A program made the translations under genes and the position numbers. From Ailurus styani (taxonomy: Eukaryota > Chordata > Mammalia > Carnivora > Ailuridae), in assembly GCA_002007465.1 (NCBI GenBank), contig LNAC01000135.1, positions 2,822,420 to 2,886,419 of the forward strand: a DNA stretch of 64,000 nt. The letters run 5' to 3'. Positions 23,905-35,510 of the stretch are shown piece after piece. How positions within the stretch are numbered: position 1 is the first letter of the stretch; each line of letters starts with the position of its first letter. Below the pieces are notes generated by a model. That model was not told where the DNA came from. It saw nothing but the letters and a program-made list of their open reading frames with translations, and searched no databases.

Positions 23905-24175
23905 CAGCAGTAGTAATAATAGCAAAGAGTTATTGGTGCTTACTTTATGGCAGGCTCTGTTCTAATTGTTTTATATGTATTATCCTAATTCTCATAGTAT
24001 ATTCACTACAGGGTAGGAACTATTAGTATATCTATTTTATAGATGACAAATTCAAGAAAGAGAGGAGCCAAGTAATAATATCTAAGGTCACACAGCTAAT
24101 AAATGGTGGTATATAGACTTGAATTTATGAAGCTTGACTCCAGAACTATGCTCTTTTCCACTATGTTAGGGTGCC
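23905..24175 (-). mobile_element. MIR SINE, antisense
   Basis: 'ggcaggctctgttctaattg', 'tattttatagatgacaaatt' and 'aaggtcacacagctaataaa' are the antisense MIR landmarks, followed by 'ccagaactatgctcttttcc' from the tRNA-like head. Confidence 0.9.
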
Positions 24176-24309
24176 TCTATTCCACCAAAACAACAGTATA
24201 CAGTATAATAATTGAAATGACAAAGTCACTAGAACTCAGCAGATTTAATGTGGTAAAATAAAGAATCAGTAAACCTGAAACAAGGTCAGTAGAAATTAAC
24301 CAGTCTGAA

Positions 24310-25900
24310 TAACACAGAAGAAAAAAAAATCAAAGAAAAATGAAAAGGGCTGCAGAGGCCTGTGGGATACCATCATAAATTTCAACAGACACATAAAGGG
24401 AATCCAAGAAGGTGGTGAGATAAGGGTCCAGAAAAAAATATTTGATAAATAATGGGTGAAAACATCTCAAATTTGATGAAAAACATTAGTCCACGTAAAA
24501 CAAAAGCTCAGTAAACCCAAAGGTAAATACTTATACACATCATAGTCCATCTGTTAAAGATGAAGACAAAATCTTGAAAGCAGGGGGAAACAACTGACAG
24601 TGTACAGAGGAGCATCAATATGATTTATGGCTGACTTGTCACCTCTCTCAATCTGGCCTTGGTAATCAGATTATGGCAGTGGAATGACATATTCAAAGTG
24701 CTGGAAAAAAGTTGTCAACCAATAATCTTATATCTAGCAAACCTATCTTTCAAAAGTGAAAGCAAAATAAAGGCAATCCTAGATAAATACTTAGAGAATT
24801 TGCTGTTAGCTAAGTTGCCTTATAAAAAATACTAAAGGTTGTCCTTCAGGTTGAGAGGAAATGGTAACAGATGATAACCGAAGTCCACAGCAAGAAATAA
24901 AGAGCTAAGGAAATGGTAAACATTTGAGTTAGGATGAAATTTTTTTCTCATTTTCTCTCAACTTCATTAAAGAGAGAAGGTTTTATGAAGCAATAATTAC
25001 AGCATTGTGTTCTTAATATTAGACAATATTGAATCCAGGACCCAAACGGTTAAATTAGCCTAACAAGGGCACTTTTTAATGAATGCTATTTTTAATGAAG
25101 ATATTAAAAGTGTATTTATGGCATCATGCTCATAAAGCAGGAATTACAAACTACGTAAATTATAAGGAGATACACAGGGCTGCAGAATTTATTTATTGAA
25201 CCTCTTTCAATCCATGACAGACATAATATATAAAAAATAAGCAATGGTATAAGTTTCTGTGAAAGTTTCAGAGGCACTTGTAAAGAGTATTTTCTATGGA
25301 TCAGAGACAAGGTTTGAGCTATATATTTTTATATAATTGTATAGTAATATATACTTGTATTACATATATAAATGTGCTATACATATATATACTTATTTAA
25401 TAAATATATATTTCTTTTTTGTCTCTAAAAAAATCTAAATGAAATTGAAGAACATATTAGAACATATTAATTATCAAAATACTACATGTCAGAATTAAGG
25501 GGAAATAGTTAAAGCAGGGATTAGAGGCAAATTCATAGTCCTAAATACTTATATTAATAACCAAGAAAGAATGAAAGTAAATTAATTAAGTTTCCCACCC
25601 AAGAAATTAAAAAAATTAAACCTAAGTAGAAGAAAGTAATAAAATAGAAGTGGAAGTTAATGAAGTAAAATGTAGGAAGCAGTAGAAGCAATATATAAAT
25701 CATGAGCTTTTTTTGGATAAAAATAACAAAATAGATGACTTTTTATCTAATCATGAAAAAAGAAAGCTTAAACATAAACAATTTTAAAAAGAGGGATGTA
25801 ACCACAAACACAGAAGAAATTAAAAGAAACATGGGAAACTACTTTGCTTAATTCTTTGCAAATAAACTTGACACCTGAGCAAAATGGGTTGTTTTTGTAG
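24310..25900 (+). mobile_element. L1 fragment(s), sense orientation
   Basis: 24310-25000 matches the sense 5' region of mammalian L1: 'tcaaatttgatgaaaaacat', 'cacatcatagtccatctgtt', 'gaatgacatattcaaagtgc' and 'gttgtccttcaggttgagag'. 25430-25900 reads as early ORF2 ('gcagggattagaggcaaatt', 'gaagaaagtaataaaatag'). The AT-rich stretch 25000-25430 between them is not clearly L1. All frames are broken. Confidence 0.75.
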
Positions 25901-26344
25901 GGACGTATAATTTAGTAAAAGGACAGAAGGCAAACAAAAATGCAGCATTATCCACTAGTCATGACTAGGATGAAATGAGAGAGATTACAGGCTTTCCTCT
26001 GGCATGGTCTGAGACCTTAAGAGAGAACAGTCAAATGGGCATTGTGTTTACTCAATGAGTTTCTGATGGTCTGATGTGTTTATTCATCTGCATCTGTATT
26101 AATATGCAGTAACCAGTTATAACCTACCATTTGCTGAATATGTTTGTGTAAATATATCTGCTGGCATTGAATGTACCTGCGGGAAGAGTGGCAGCACGAT
26201 GATAGTATCACACAGCCCCTCAATCACACCCACCCTGGGAGGGGACAACAGAATGACTTTAAAAAAAGGAATTTGTGAAATAAATACAGATTCACTCATC
26301 AGTATGTCTCCAGCATCCCTCCTCCGTATTTCTGTCCCTTCAAA

Positions 26345-26359
26345 GGTTGCTAGGCAACC
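26345..26359. promoter_or_regulatory. RFX X-box-like palindrome
   Basis: ggttgctaggcaacc has two inverted half-sites, GTTGC and GCAAC, with a short spacer, as in the X-box bound by RFX winged-helix factors. It sits in repeat-free DNA. Seen: the palindrome. Inferred: binding. Confidence 0.6.
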
Positions 26360-27536
26360 ATGTAGCAAAATAGCCAAAGCCCTTGTAAAGAGAAGACATG
26401 CGTACAATGTCAGAAAAATAAATGTGGGCTTGCTCACTTGGGTTGGCTCGCAAACTGCCAGGACTTGAGACATAATTCATTCAGTAGCAATGATTGTAAT
26501 TGATCTTGAGGATGGTGAAAACAATTGACCATAATCTACCCAGAAGAGACATGACTCAAACCACCCAAGTGTGAGAGGGGGTGCTGCTCTGGTGGTACCT
26601 TTTGCCCTTGAAAAGGGATGAATGTTCAGTAGTTCCTGCTGGGAGCAGTGTCTGTCTAAGTCCATTTGATTCCATTCTTGTAGTTAGCACAGTCACTCTG
26701 AAACCTCTTTAGAGCTCAAAATTGTTAACACCCAGACCTCCTTAGGAACAGCCACTTCATCTCCCCTGGCATTTAGTGTATCTACTTGATTTTAAATGGA
26801 GCCTGCTTCTGTGGGCATTGGCATGCATATTGTCTCTGGTGGCCCAGGCTCAGATTGCTCTAAGGAACTGCACAGCCTTCCTACCTGGTGTGTATGCCAG
26901 GGTCTGCTTGCAGTGACAGGTGTTGATATTCAGCTGTTAATTTCCCCCATTAGAGACAATGTGGTAGGATCTGATGATACAATCTGTTCGTCTGAGGTCT
27001 GCCCTGGTTTTTCCTATCTAGAATATATTGCTAACTTTATTGAAACAATAAAAGAAGGAATAGATTTGCAATCTGCCCTTTAAATGGTTTTGCTTTGCTA
27101 GGAAAAAAAAATCCATAGCAGTCAGTTTCTTTTTGTCTATTATAAATTTATTAACAGTGTGTTGTAATTAGGTGCATGGCTTTGCCTCAGAGGACAAATG
27201 GTGCTTCTTGAACTGTGACATTAGTCTGATTGTGGTAAAATGACCCATTTGGTTTTACCAGCTGTGACTTTGGAGGGAGCTGAATGACAGAGGATGCATA
27301 AAACTCAACAGATGAAAACGTTCTCAGCTCATACTCCCTATTACTGATCCTTCTGCATCCCAAACAAAATATTTTTTGGATTTGCTTGCTAATGTCTTGG
27401 TGATCTGAAGAGTACTATGCTTGAGCTGGCTTATCAAATTGGGCCCCTCTTCTCCCATTAATATGATGTAAATTGCTCTGGCAGACTCTAAAGATGTGGT
27501 GTTGTCTAATTAACCAAGAGCAATTGGTAAGTGGAG

Positions 27537-27740
27537 AAGCAGGACAGCGCAGTGGTCGCCGTTGTGCTCTCTGGGATCAGGCTGCCTGCACTGAAAACCA
27601 TTTAGCTTCTCTAAGCCTTGGTTTCTTTATCTAGGAAACAATTGTGTAACACGCCTCACAGAGTATATGTGAGGGTTAAGTGAGTGAATTCTTAGCGCAG
27701 TGCTTATACATAATAAGCTTTCAAGAAATTAAGGATAAAG
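27537..27740 (+). mobile_element. MIR SINE
   Basis: 'agcgcagtggtcgccgttgt' (head), 'cttctctaagccttggtttc', 'tgtgagggttaagtgagtga' and 'gcgcagtgcttatacataat' are in MIR order. Confidence 0.85.
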
Positions 27741-28659
27741 ACCCCAGAAATTAAATGTTAGACTCTGCACAAAAATAGTCCAGCTGAAGGAAAGTCATGG
27801 GTTCCTGAATGGGCTCGAGAGAATAGGGGGAAGAACCATTAATCGGCTCTCTTCAGCCTGCTTACATCCAGCACTTTTAACTACGTGGGCAGGAAAGGGG
27901 GCCCAGAAGAAAAAGGAATTCCCTCTATGGCCATTATCCAGAAGAATTTTGAACCACACTGACTTTCATTAATTCTTTTCTAAGAGGAATCTTCGAGGCA
28001 GAGAGTCAGGAAAGAATAAGATCAAGTGTCATACCACCTGACTCTTCAGTTTGTCAGCTCACACAAAATTGAGACCATAGAAATGGAAAATCACGAAGAA
28101 ATTAAGTCTGTGTTTGTGGTCCTATCTGCTCACTGGTCCTGGTTTTGGGTGCCTTTTTCTAAGTTTTTATTCTTGTCTTGCCATTTATCCCAAGTAAAGT
28201 TTTGGCCAATAAAGGTTTACAATAAGGTGCTTTCCAGAACATTCCCATTTCCATGAAAGGAGCTTCTGGGATAGAAAACAATGAGTCTTAATGAGGAAAT
28301 TTCATGCACCATGACAAAACAGATTTTTTAAGTGGGGGAAGAAGGTTTCCATTATCTCTTCATTACCTCTGAAATATATCTAGCAAGTCAGGGATACTGG
28401 ACTCATTCAGTTGATGATGGCTGGAAGTAGTCTATTGCAAGCCTGAAATAGAAATTTCCTAAAAAATTTGTTTCATCTAAAAATTAAAAAAAGAACACCG
28501 TAACACTCCAACATCTCTCTGTTTTTCCATTCCCTTCCTTCCTGCACCAGTTATCATTTTAGTGCTTTTCAGCTTCGACTCTACCCTTCTTTGCCCTGCT
28601 TTGTGATACTGGAGTAGATGCCATAAACATTCCTCCTTTGCCATATTCCAGATGTTAGG

Positions 28660-29175
28660 CTTTGTCAGTAGAGGGCACTGGAAGGCCACTGCAGGAGGAA
28701 AGGGGCCTCTTCCTGGGTTTGGTGTACTTTTTTCTTCTTATTTCTGTGACTTTTGCCTCCCAGTGGCATTTGGGACACCCAGTGATGCTCACCCTGCAGC
28801 GAGTTTTACCAGTACTCATTGAGCAGCTTCTCACTTAAGTGTCAAAGGCATCCTAGCACATGGTTTCCTGTTTGCCAGCCCTGACTTGTCTCACCTCAGA
28901 GAACTTCACCACCTGTGGGTCATAGTTGTATCCTTTCCAGACAGGTCTGAGTCTCAGTCTTGGTTTTGGGTCAGGGGCTCTTCTAAATTGGTTTCTTCCT
29001 TGGGCATCCTGTCTCAGCTAGCAGTAGTAGCTCTTTTCCAGTATCTGCTCTTCCTGTACTTGTTAGAGTTCTTTACTCCCCAATATCTAATCCCCTATTA
29101 CAAGTAAATAACTATTTATATTAAATTTTCCCTGTTCAAATTAATGGTGTTTTTCTGCCTTCTGACTGGACCCAA
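28660..29175. repeat. Possible old LTR/MER-type repeat
   Basis: The end 'ccttctgactggacccaagc' followed by 'tgatag', and the interior 'tagagggcactgg', recall a mammalian-wide repeat family that I cannot name with certainty. Boundaries are approximate. Confidence 0.3.
28665..28679 (+). promoter_or_regulatory. CTCF-like core motif
   Basis: tcagtagagggcact matches the CTCF core pattern (CCA-N-YAG-RNGGC-RSY) at every constrained position except the first C. Binding is inference. Confidence 0.45.
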
Positions 29176-30325
29176 GCTGATAGATCCTCGAGGATCAGGT
29201 GTGATGTATACGGATGGTGAGTTTGGGGAGTCATATCTCAGTTCCTTTCACTTATCCCTTCTGATCACCAAACTTACCACCAAAAAAATGGGTACTTCAG
29301 GAAAATACAGCATATCTAGCGTGTCTGTTTAGCGTTGTCTATCCCTTGGCTCCCTACCCCATCACTGTGACTTTCATGCCAATGTATAAAGCTGTTTTTT
29401 CTTAAAATGCCACCCTAATTGGGGAGTGACTCTATGTCACGAGAATGTTTAGACACACCGTAATATTCACCTTCAATGAGTGGGTTCCCACAGAACCCAC
29501 ATAAATAGTCCAGACTTTGGTGAAAGGAAAACATTTAGAAAAAAAACCTGATGTATTCAAAACACATCTCTTTACAATCATGAATTAACAGATAATGCAT
29601 TTAAAACTGTGTGAAAAAAATAGACTTGTGGCTTCCTCTCTGTGCTCGAAGGACCGCTGAGGAAAAGGGTCATTAGCCAGTCCTTGGGCAAGGTCTACTT
29701 CCCTGATACGTGTGACTTCAGCAGTTGGACTTGATGGCATTGCTGAGTTCTTGTTGAAGGAGGAAACTGAAGAACCAGGTGTCAGCAGAAGATCACATTG
29801 GCTCAGACAGTGAGCCACACACCACTTGTCTCCTTCATCATCTCTATTGACATGGCATCTTTTATTGTCCTTGACTTTCTCTTGCACTCAGCATGCGTGG
29901 CTGAGTTGCTTGTGTGTCCTGTGTGTTTGCATAAGGAGAGTACAGTGGGGAGAAAGGTACCCCAATGTGTTTTTGAGAGAATGAGAAAATGCGACTTTTA
30001 TGAACATTTGAAATGTTGGTGTAGTGGCCAAAGGTTAATAACAAAGCTCTGTAACACACCCAAGATCAAACATAGGCCTGGGGTAGTAACCCCTGACATG
30101 GGGAACATAATGTAGTCTTGAGATTCTGAAATGACCCTTGCAGGGCTGAAAATCCAGAGGAAGTGAATATCTTGTCACTTTCTGGTGGTAAATGGTTAAG
30201 AATGGGTTTGTTATGAGCCCTGTGATTTGATGTGGTAACTTTATATTTTAAGGATTATAGCTCAACACTGCAAATGGTGTTATTTTAGGGACAGGGTCAA
30301 ATTTAGTTATTAAGAATCAGAATCA

Positions 30326-30527
30326 GGGGTGCCTAGGTGGCTCAGTCACTTAAGCATCTGCCTTTGGATCAGGTCATGATCCTAGGGTCCCAGGATTGAG
30401 CCCTGTATTGAGCTCCCTGCCCAGCAGGGAGTTTGCTTCTCACTCTGACCCTCTGACCTTCCCCGCTCTCATGCTCTCTCACTCACTCACTCTCAAAGAA
30501 ATACATAAATCTTAAAAAAAAAAAAAA
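30326..30527 (+). mobile_element. Carnivore SINE (first of tandem pair)
   Basis: Plus-strand head 'ggtgcctaggtggctcagtc', a CT-rich body and a 15-A tail. Duplication aatcagaatcag / aatcagactcag (11 of 12) at 30314-30325 and 30528-30539. Confidence 0.93.
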
Positions 30528-30538
30528 ATCAGACTCAG

Positions 30539-30737
30539 GGATGCGAGGGTGGCTCAGTGGGTTAAGCATCCAACTTTTGATTTTGGCTCAGGTTATGATC
30601 TCAGGGTTGTGAGTTCGAGCCCCTTGTCAGGCTCTGCCCTGGGTGTGGAGTCTGCTTAAGATTCTTTCTCTCCCTCTGCCTCCCTTCCCCGCCCCACAAC
30701 CCTGGCTTGTGCACTCTCTTTAAAAAAAAAAAAAAAA
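30539..30737 (+). mobile_element. Carnivore SINE (second of tandem pair)
   Basis: Plus-strand head 'atgcgagggtggctcagtgg', with the longer 'ttgattttggctcaggttat' variant, ending in a long A run. It starts directly at the downstream target copy of the preceding SINE. A short 'actcagg' repeat is at 30533-30539 and 30754-30760. Confidence 0.9.
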
Positions 30738-30960
30738 GTATAGCGTTAAAAACACTCAGGTTTAACCATTTCTTCAGGTTTGCATTTCCTTATAAAGGCT
30801 AACATGTCATGTAAAATTTTTTTGTTAAATAGATTTGTATGCTTTTTTTCTTCTTAATCTGTCCCTTGTAACAGAGGTCCCAGTCGGGAACCTAAAGCGT
30901 AAAGGAAAAGATACTTTTCTTCTCCTACATTTACTTCCTTCCAGACACCTCATAGGGTGT

Positions 30961-31000
30961 TCTCCTTGCAGACCTCTTCCTCTCCTTGCAGACCTCTTCC
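30961..31000. repeat. 20-bp perfect tandem duplication
   Basis: tctccttgcagacctcttcc occurs twice back to back (30961-30980 and 30981-31000), followed by a partial third start. Confidence 1.
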
Positions 31001-31659
31001 TCTCCTTTTCCCTACTTCAAAGGATTGATCCTGATAGGGAGATGCCTTTATGGTGGGTTCAGCACTTAGCATGGATGTCTTTTCCAACCTGAGCTGTCGT
31101 TCACATTTACTGAGTTGTGGTGTGTATAGCATTGTGATTATGATTTCTGTGTCATTCTCATATCCTCTATTTTCTGATTTTAAAAAACTATCTTCAACTA
31201 TTTAATTTTTTCAAATGATTCCTCTTTAACAGGTTTATAGCATATGTATATTTTGAATAAATCTTGAACTGTGCCCCATATGTCAAGGTCATTACCCAGA
31301 GATACTCACTGTTCAGTCTAGGTAGTAGATTCTTGCAAGTGGCAGAATGGAATCCAGCAGCAGGATTCAAAGCCTGACACGGGTGGAGCCGAACAGTTCA
31401 GAGTCCCCATTCACAGTGTGTTCTGTGGAGTGGTGACTTAGAGGCACTCTTCACAGCCCTGCAGGGCCTTTTCCTGGTCACTTCCTCCTCGGCTCTGGAA
31501 TTGCTTACTGGGTCACCTTGTGACCTCTGTGCCTACTCTTTTCTGTATTTAAGTTACATAGTAGGATCCTAAATGTTCAGTGACAAATGTTCAGTGTTTG
31601 TTACCTAGGGAACCTTTTAAAAGTTAGAAATCACATATGACATGTGGCATGTGTAAACC

Positions 31660-32050
31660 GTTTCAACCTTTGTTCTAATAGTGAAAAAAATCGAAACCAC
31701 CTGAATATCGTGAGTGAGTGGATCAACAAACTATAGTATGCCCACATTGTGGAATACTATGTAGGTATCAAGTTGGCATGGGATGATCTTTAAGCTATGG
31801 TACTGAATAGAAAATAGAAGTACCAGGACTCATGCATGGCATTTAATCCTATTTCTACTGTCCCCACCTATGTGTATTATAACATTTATATTGTATTTAT
31901 TATATACTCTTACCACAGCAAAAGACAATATGCATTTCTAAAAATACTAAAAATGCAAATAAAAAGGTCTGAAAGATTACAAGCCACACTGATATGGGCA
32001 AGAGTCTGGGATTAGGGGTGGTAGTGAAAAGGTATTTTGCTTTTTGCTTT
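31660..32050 (+). mobile_element. Old L1 3' UTR, sense (likely)
   Basis: 'gaaaccacctgaatatcgtg', 'gagtggatcaacaaactata' and 'attgtggaatactatgtagg' follow the order of an old L1 3' UTR. Confidence 0.6.
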
Positions 32051-32984
32051 CTTTTGCATGCGTGCAGGATGAGATGCCCCAGAATGTGCCACTTTGGCAT
32101 AAAAATTACTTCAAATTAAGGTAATCAAAACCCAGTAGATGCAGGAAAACCTCTCTGCCTCTCCCTCAACTGCCTCAGTTTACACTGGGAAGGAGAGACT
32201 AGACCAGGAGGAGAGTTATGAACAGAGACTCTCCTTTACCTAAAAAATGACCTGCATGATAGGGTAAACCTTTGTTTTTCCAAACATTTCCTTTCACCTC
32301 CTTGCTAGTGGTCTTTCTCCCCTTTGCGTTCTCAGGCTCCTACCCCTCTCCTTAGCTCTTATAAGCTTCATGTTGCTTCATTGTCTTTGGAATTCCGTGC
32401 CTATGTGGATTCCCCATGCATATGCTATTAAATTGGACTTTCCCCTGTTAGTCTCTCTCATGTCAGTTTGATTCTAAATCCAGCTAGAAGGACCATATGG
32501 CAGAGGAAGGTCTTCTGCCCTGACACTATGTTCCTGCACTGGGAAATTTTCTACATTTAGATGGAGTCATGTATTATGAATAAGTATGAAAAATTTTAAG
32601 TAAATGATTTTGAACAATTACGGTGTGCCCTAGGGAGAAAAGCAACTTTGGCTTGGGCTAAGTGGTGATGCTTAGGGACGAGATGTGTAGATACACACCT
32701 AGCCGTTCAACCTCATAAACGAATCTACGAATTGTAGATCAGATGTCAGCTCTGATGCTGTGGTTAATACTCTCAGAACAGTTAATTGTGCTCAGCATCT
32801 TACTTTATTGCTTTTATGAGTAAATAAATAGAATACTGTTGGAACACACTCCCAAGAGTTTATTTAACTGCTTGTTAATGATTATTTATTAGTTATTATA
32901 CTAATGTCTTTATGTCTTCCTTTCTATATTCTCCCTTTCCTTCCTTACTCTTTTCCCCTCACCCACTGGTGTGTGTACCATGTA

Positions 32985-33130
32985 GGACCTGCCTCAAAAT
33001 TCACAGCTTCCAGGAAGCTTTTCTTAATTAACTCAGTCTCATTGAGAAATGTTTCACTCAGCATCTCGTTGGTGAGTGTGCTTTTGTGTTTGAGGACTTC
33101 ATTTTACATCTTCTAGAGGTGTTGCTTGCT
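32985..33130 (+). mobile_element. Possible L2 fragment
   Basis: 'ttccaggaagcttttcttaa' resembles the LINE-2 'gaagccttccctgacc' region. Weak call. Confidence 0.3.
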
Positions 33131-33204
33131 AATTGTTTTTCTGTCATTTTTTGCATGTGTGTTCTCTTCATCTTCCAGTGTAATGGGCTCTTTGTGAAAT
33201 AAAA

Positions 33205-33420
33205 TACAGGAAACAGTAAGGAGTATGGATATTGAGATAGAAATACTTGTTTAAAACCTGCCCTGCCCGCGTTTTGTTAGATGTGTTTAAGCAAATTTCT
33301 TCTTTTAAGCTGCATTTTCCCCACCTGTGTAACTGGAGTAATAATTTCTATTTCATAGGATTGTTTGGCGAGGAGATTGGTGGTAGTTAGCACTCAACAT
33401 GTAGGGGTTACTAGTATTGA
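33205..33420 (+). mobile_element. MIR SINE
   Basis: 'ttcttttaagctgcattttc', 'cccacctgtgtaactggagt' and 'ttcataggattgtttggcga' follow MIR order. Confidence 0.75.
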
Positions 33421-34361
33421 TCTCCTCCTATCTCCAACCCACCGTGCATATGTGTATAATGGTCCTGACATCAGATAATGTCTGTGATGAGATTTTAATC
33501 ATGATTTATTTCCTCCTTTTGGTCAGATATGTTCAGGGATCTGGGGACATTCAGGCTTCAGAAGAAAAGAGATGAGGCTTGTATTGTCAAATCCAACCCA
33601 AATCACCACCCAAGGGGACTCCTTTGTTCCTCCTTGTGTGAATCCTGCTTCTGTGAGTAATTTACTTAGAATTTGCTCACATCCAAAGGAGCTGTTTCAC
33701 TTTGTCTAATTTTACACTACTTTGGGGACCAAGTCATATTTTGTCCTGGCATCTTTTCTTGGCTTACTTATAATAAATGGATATTTGTGTGCATTCATTC
33801 ATGTAGTCATTTATTCAGCAAAAATTTATGGAGTGCTGTTGTGCTGAGTACTAAAGATACACATGAAGCATGAGTAGGAGCATACCAGGTAGACAAATTG
33901 GGGATAGCACCCTAAACCGAAGGTTTGCATATGCAAAGGCCCTGAGGCATGGAATAACAAGACCTGCTTTAGGAGCGACAAGTACTGTGCAATACAGTGC
34001 TGCAGCATCAGGTACACACGGGGAGGTGGTTTGAGATGAGATTGGGTAGATGGACAGACAAAGCCACTTATATATCATGCAGAGGAGTTGAGATTTTATC
34101 ATGCTGGCAGTGTGGATCTACCGAAGAATTTTGAGCAATAAAATAACAAGGTCAGATGTGTATGTTATAAAGAAATTCTAGCTGCCAAGTGCAAGATGGA
34201 TTAGAGAGAGATGAGGATAAAGGGAGGGAGAAAAATAAGGAGGGTATTGAAATAGTCTGGGTATGAGATGATAAGTGACTGCACTAGGACATGAAAGAGG
34301 GGATGAGGTGATCAGAAAGGAATTTAAGGAGTAGAATTGATAGGACTTAGTACTTGATTGA

Positions 34362-35176
34362 TGTACTAGTTTTCTATTGCTGTCATAACAGATTACCACA
34401 AATTTAGCAGCTTAGCATAGCACAAATTTATTATCGTCTAGTTCTATAAGTTAGAAATCTGACATGTATCTCACAGGGCTAAAATCAAGAGTGTTGGCAG
34501 GGCTGCACCTCTTTCTGGAGGCGCTAAGGGAAAATTGGTTTCCTTATTCATTCCGGTTGTTACCAGAATTCAGTTCCTCACATTTGTGAATTGAGGTCCC
34601 CATTTCTTTGCTGGGTATCAGCAGAGGCCCATTCCCATCTTTCAGAGCCATGTGCATTCTTTGGCACCTGACACCCTTTCCCTGCCTTCAAAGCCAGCAG
34701 TGGCAAATAGAATCCCTTTCACCTTTCAAATCTCTCCGCCTCTTTTTTCTACCTCTCTTTTCTGCCTTAAAGAAGTAGAAATTAGAGGCACCTGGGTGGC
34801 TCAGTTTGTTGGGCATCTGACTCTAGATTTTAGCTCAGGTTGTGGTTTCAGGGTGGTGGAATGGAGCCCTGTGTCATCCTCCTCACTCAGTGGGGAATCT
34901 GCTGGAGATTCTCTCTCTGCCTCTGCCCCTCCCCGCGGGGCTCATGCTCTTTCTCCTGCACTCTCTCTCTCTCCCAGATGAGTAAATAAATCTTAAAAAA
35001 AACCCTAAAGGACTAGAGATTAAATCGAGTCCATCCAGATAATTCAAGGTAGTCCTTCACATCCTTAACCTTAACCACATCGGCAAAGTCCCTTTTGCCA
35101 TGGAAGGCAGAATATTCATAGGTTCTGGGCATTAGAATGTGGACTTCTTTGGGGAGCCATTATTCTGCCTTCTCCA
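34362..35176 (-). mobile_element. Solo LTR of MaLR (MLT1-type), antisense
   Basis: Starts 'tgtactagttttctattgct' and contains 'aacagattaccacaaattta', 'aaaatcaagagtgttggcag', 'tcaaagccagcagtggcaaa' and 'ggcaaagtcccttttgccat', ending 'gccattattctgccttctcc' then 'a'. No internal retroviral gene is present. A SINE (34785-35007) interrupts it. About 590 bp without the SINE. Confidence 0.75.
34785..35007 (+). mobile_element. Carnivore SINE nested in the LTR
   Basis: Plus-strand head 'ggcacctgggtggctcagtt'. Imperfect duplication tagaaatta / tagagatta on the two sides (about 34776-34784 and 35014-35022). Diverged copy. Confidence 0.9.
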
Positions 35177-35510
35177 GTTGGATGTGGGATTATGGGAGAA
35201 TGTAGAACCCAAGTTTCTGACTCCAACAACCAACTAGAATGCAGATTTAGGGGAAGAAGATAAGTTTGGTTTTGAACATGCTGACTTTAAGGTGCCTCTG
35301 GGAAATCAAAATGGAATGTGTAGAAAGTAGTTGGATGCAGTAGCCAAAAGACAGAGGAGAAATCAAGGCAGGAGATAGAGACTCGGGAGCCACTGAGCCA
35401 CTGACATGTAGTGAGCCCTCAGTGAATGTGGAGAATGGTAAGAGAATAGGGCCAAGAGCAGAATGCTGGGGCCAGTAATCTTCTAGGTACACCAGAGAGA
35501 GCAGAACTCA

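Larger units (their letters stand above)
25901..30313. other. Large, mostly unique stretch, no gene proven
   Basis: Contains one MIR (27537-27740), a possible old LTR-like repeat (28660-29175) and otherwise repeat-free, moderately GC sequence. 26100-27500 looks least decayed, with few repeat hallmarks and several homeodomain-type TAATTA/ATTA sites, so it is a candidate conserved noncoding block. The frames 26117-26473 (-), 26199-26468 (+) and 26796-27083 (+) lack support. Confidence 0.45.
30761..33794. other. Mostly unique DNA with L1, MIR and L2 pieces
   Basis: Includes a 20-bp tandem duplication (30961-31000), an L1 3' end (31660-32050), a possible L2 end (32985-33130) and a MIR (33205-33420). 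No exon recognised. Confidence 0.45.
33795..35510 (-). mobile_element. L2-type element, antisense, split by a MaLR LTR
   Basis: Left part 33795-34361 ('catttattcagcaaaaattt', 'caaaggccctgaggcatgga', 'ttttgagcaataaaataaca', 'attgaaatagtctgggtatg') and right part 35177-35510 ('ttggttttgaacatgctgac', 'ctttaaggtgcctctgggaa') belong to one long dispersed repeat whose 3' end is LINE-2. The LTR at 34362-35176 interrupts it. Family identity of the inner part is from memory. Confidence 0.65.

Noticed and set aside
34362..35176. Possible endogenous retrovirus with genes
   Set aside because: Only LTR sequence is present; no internal viral region lies next to either LTR in the window.
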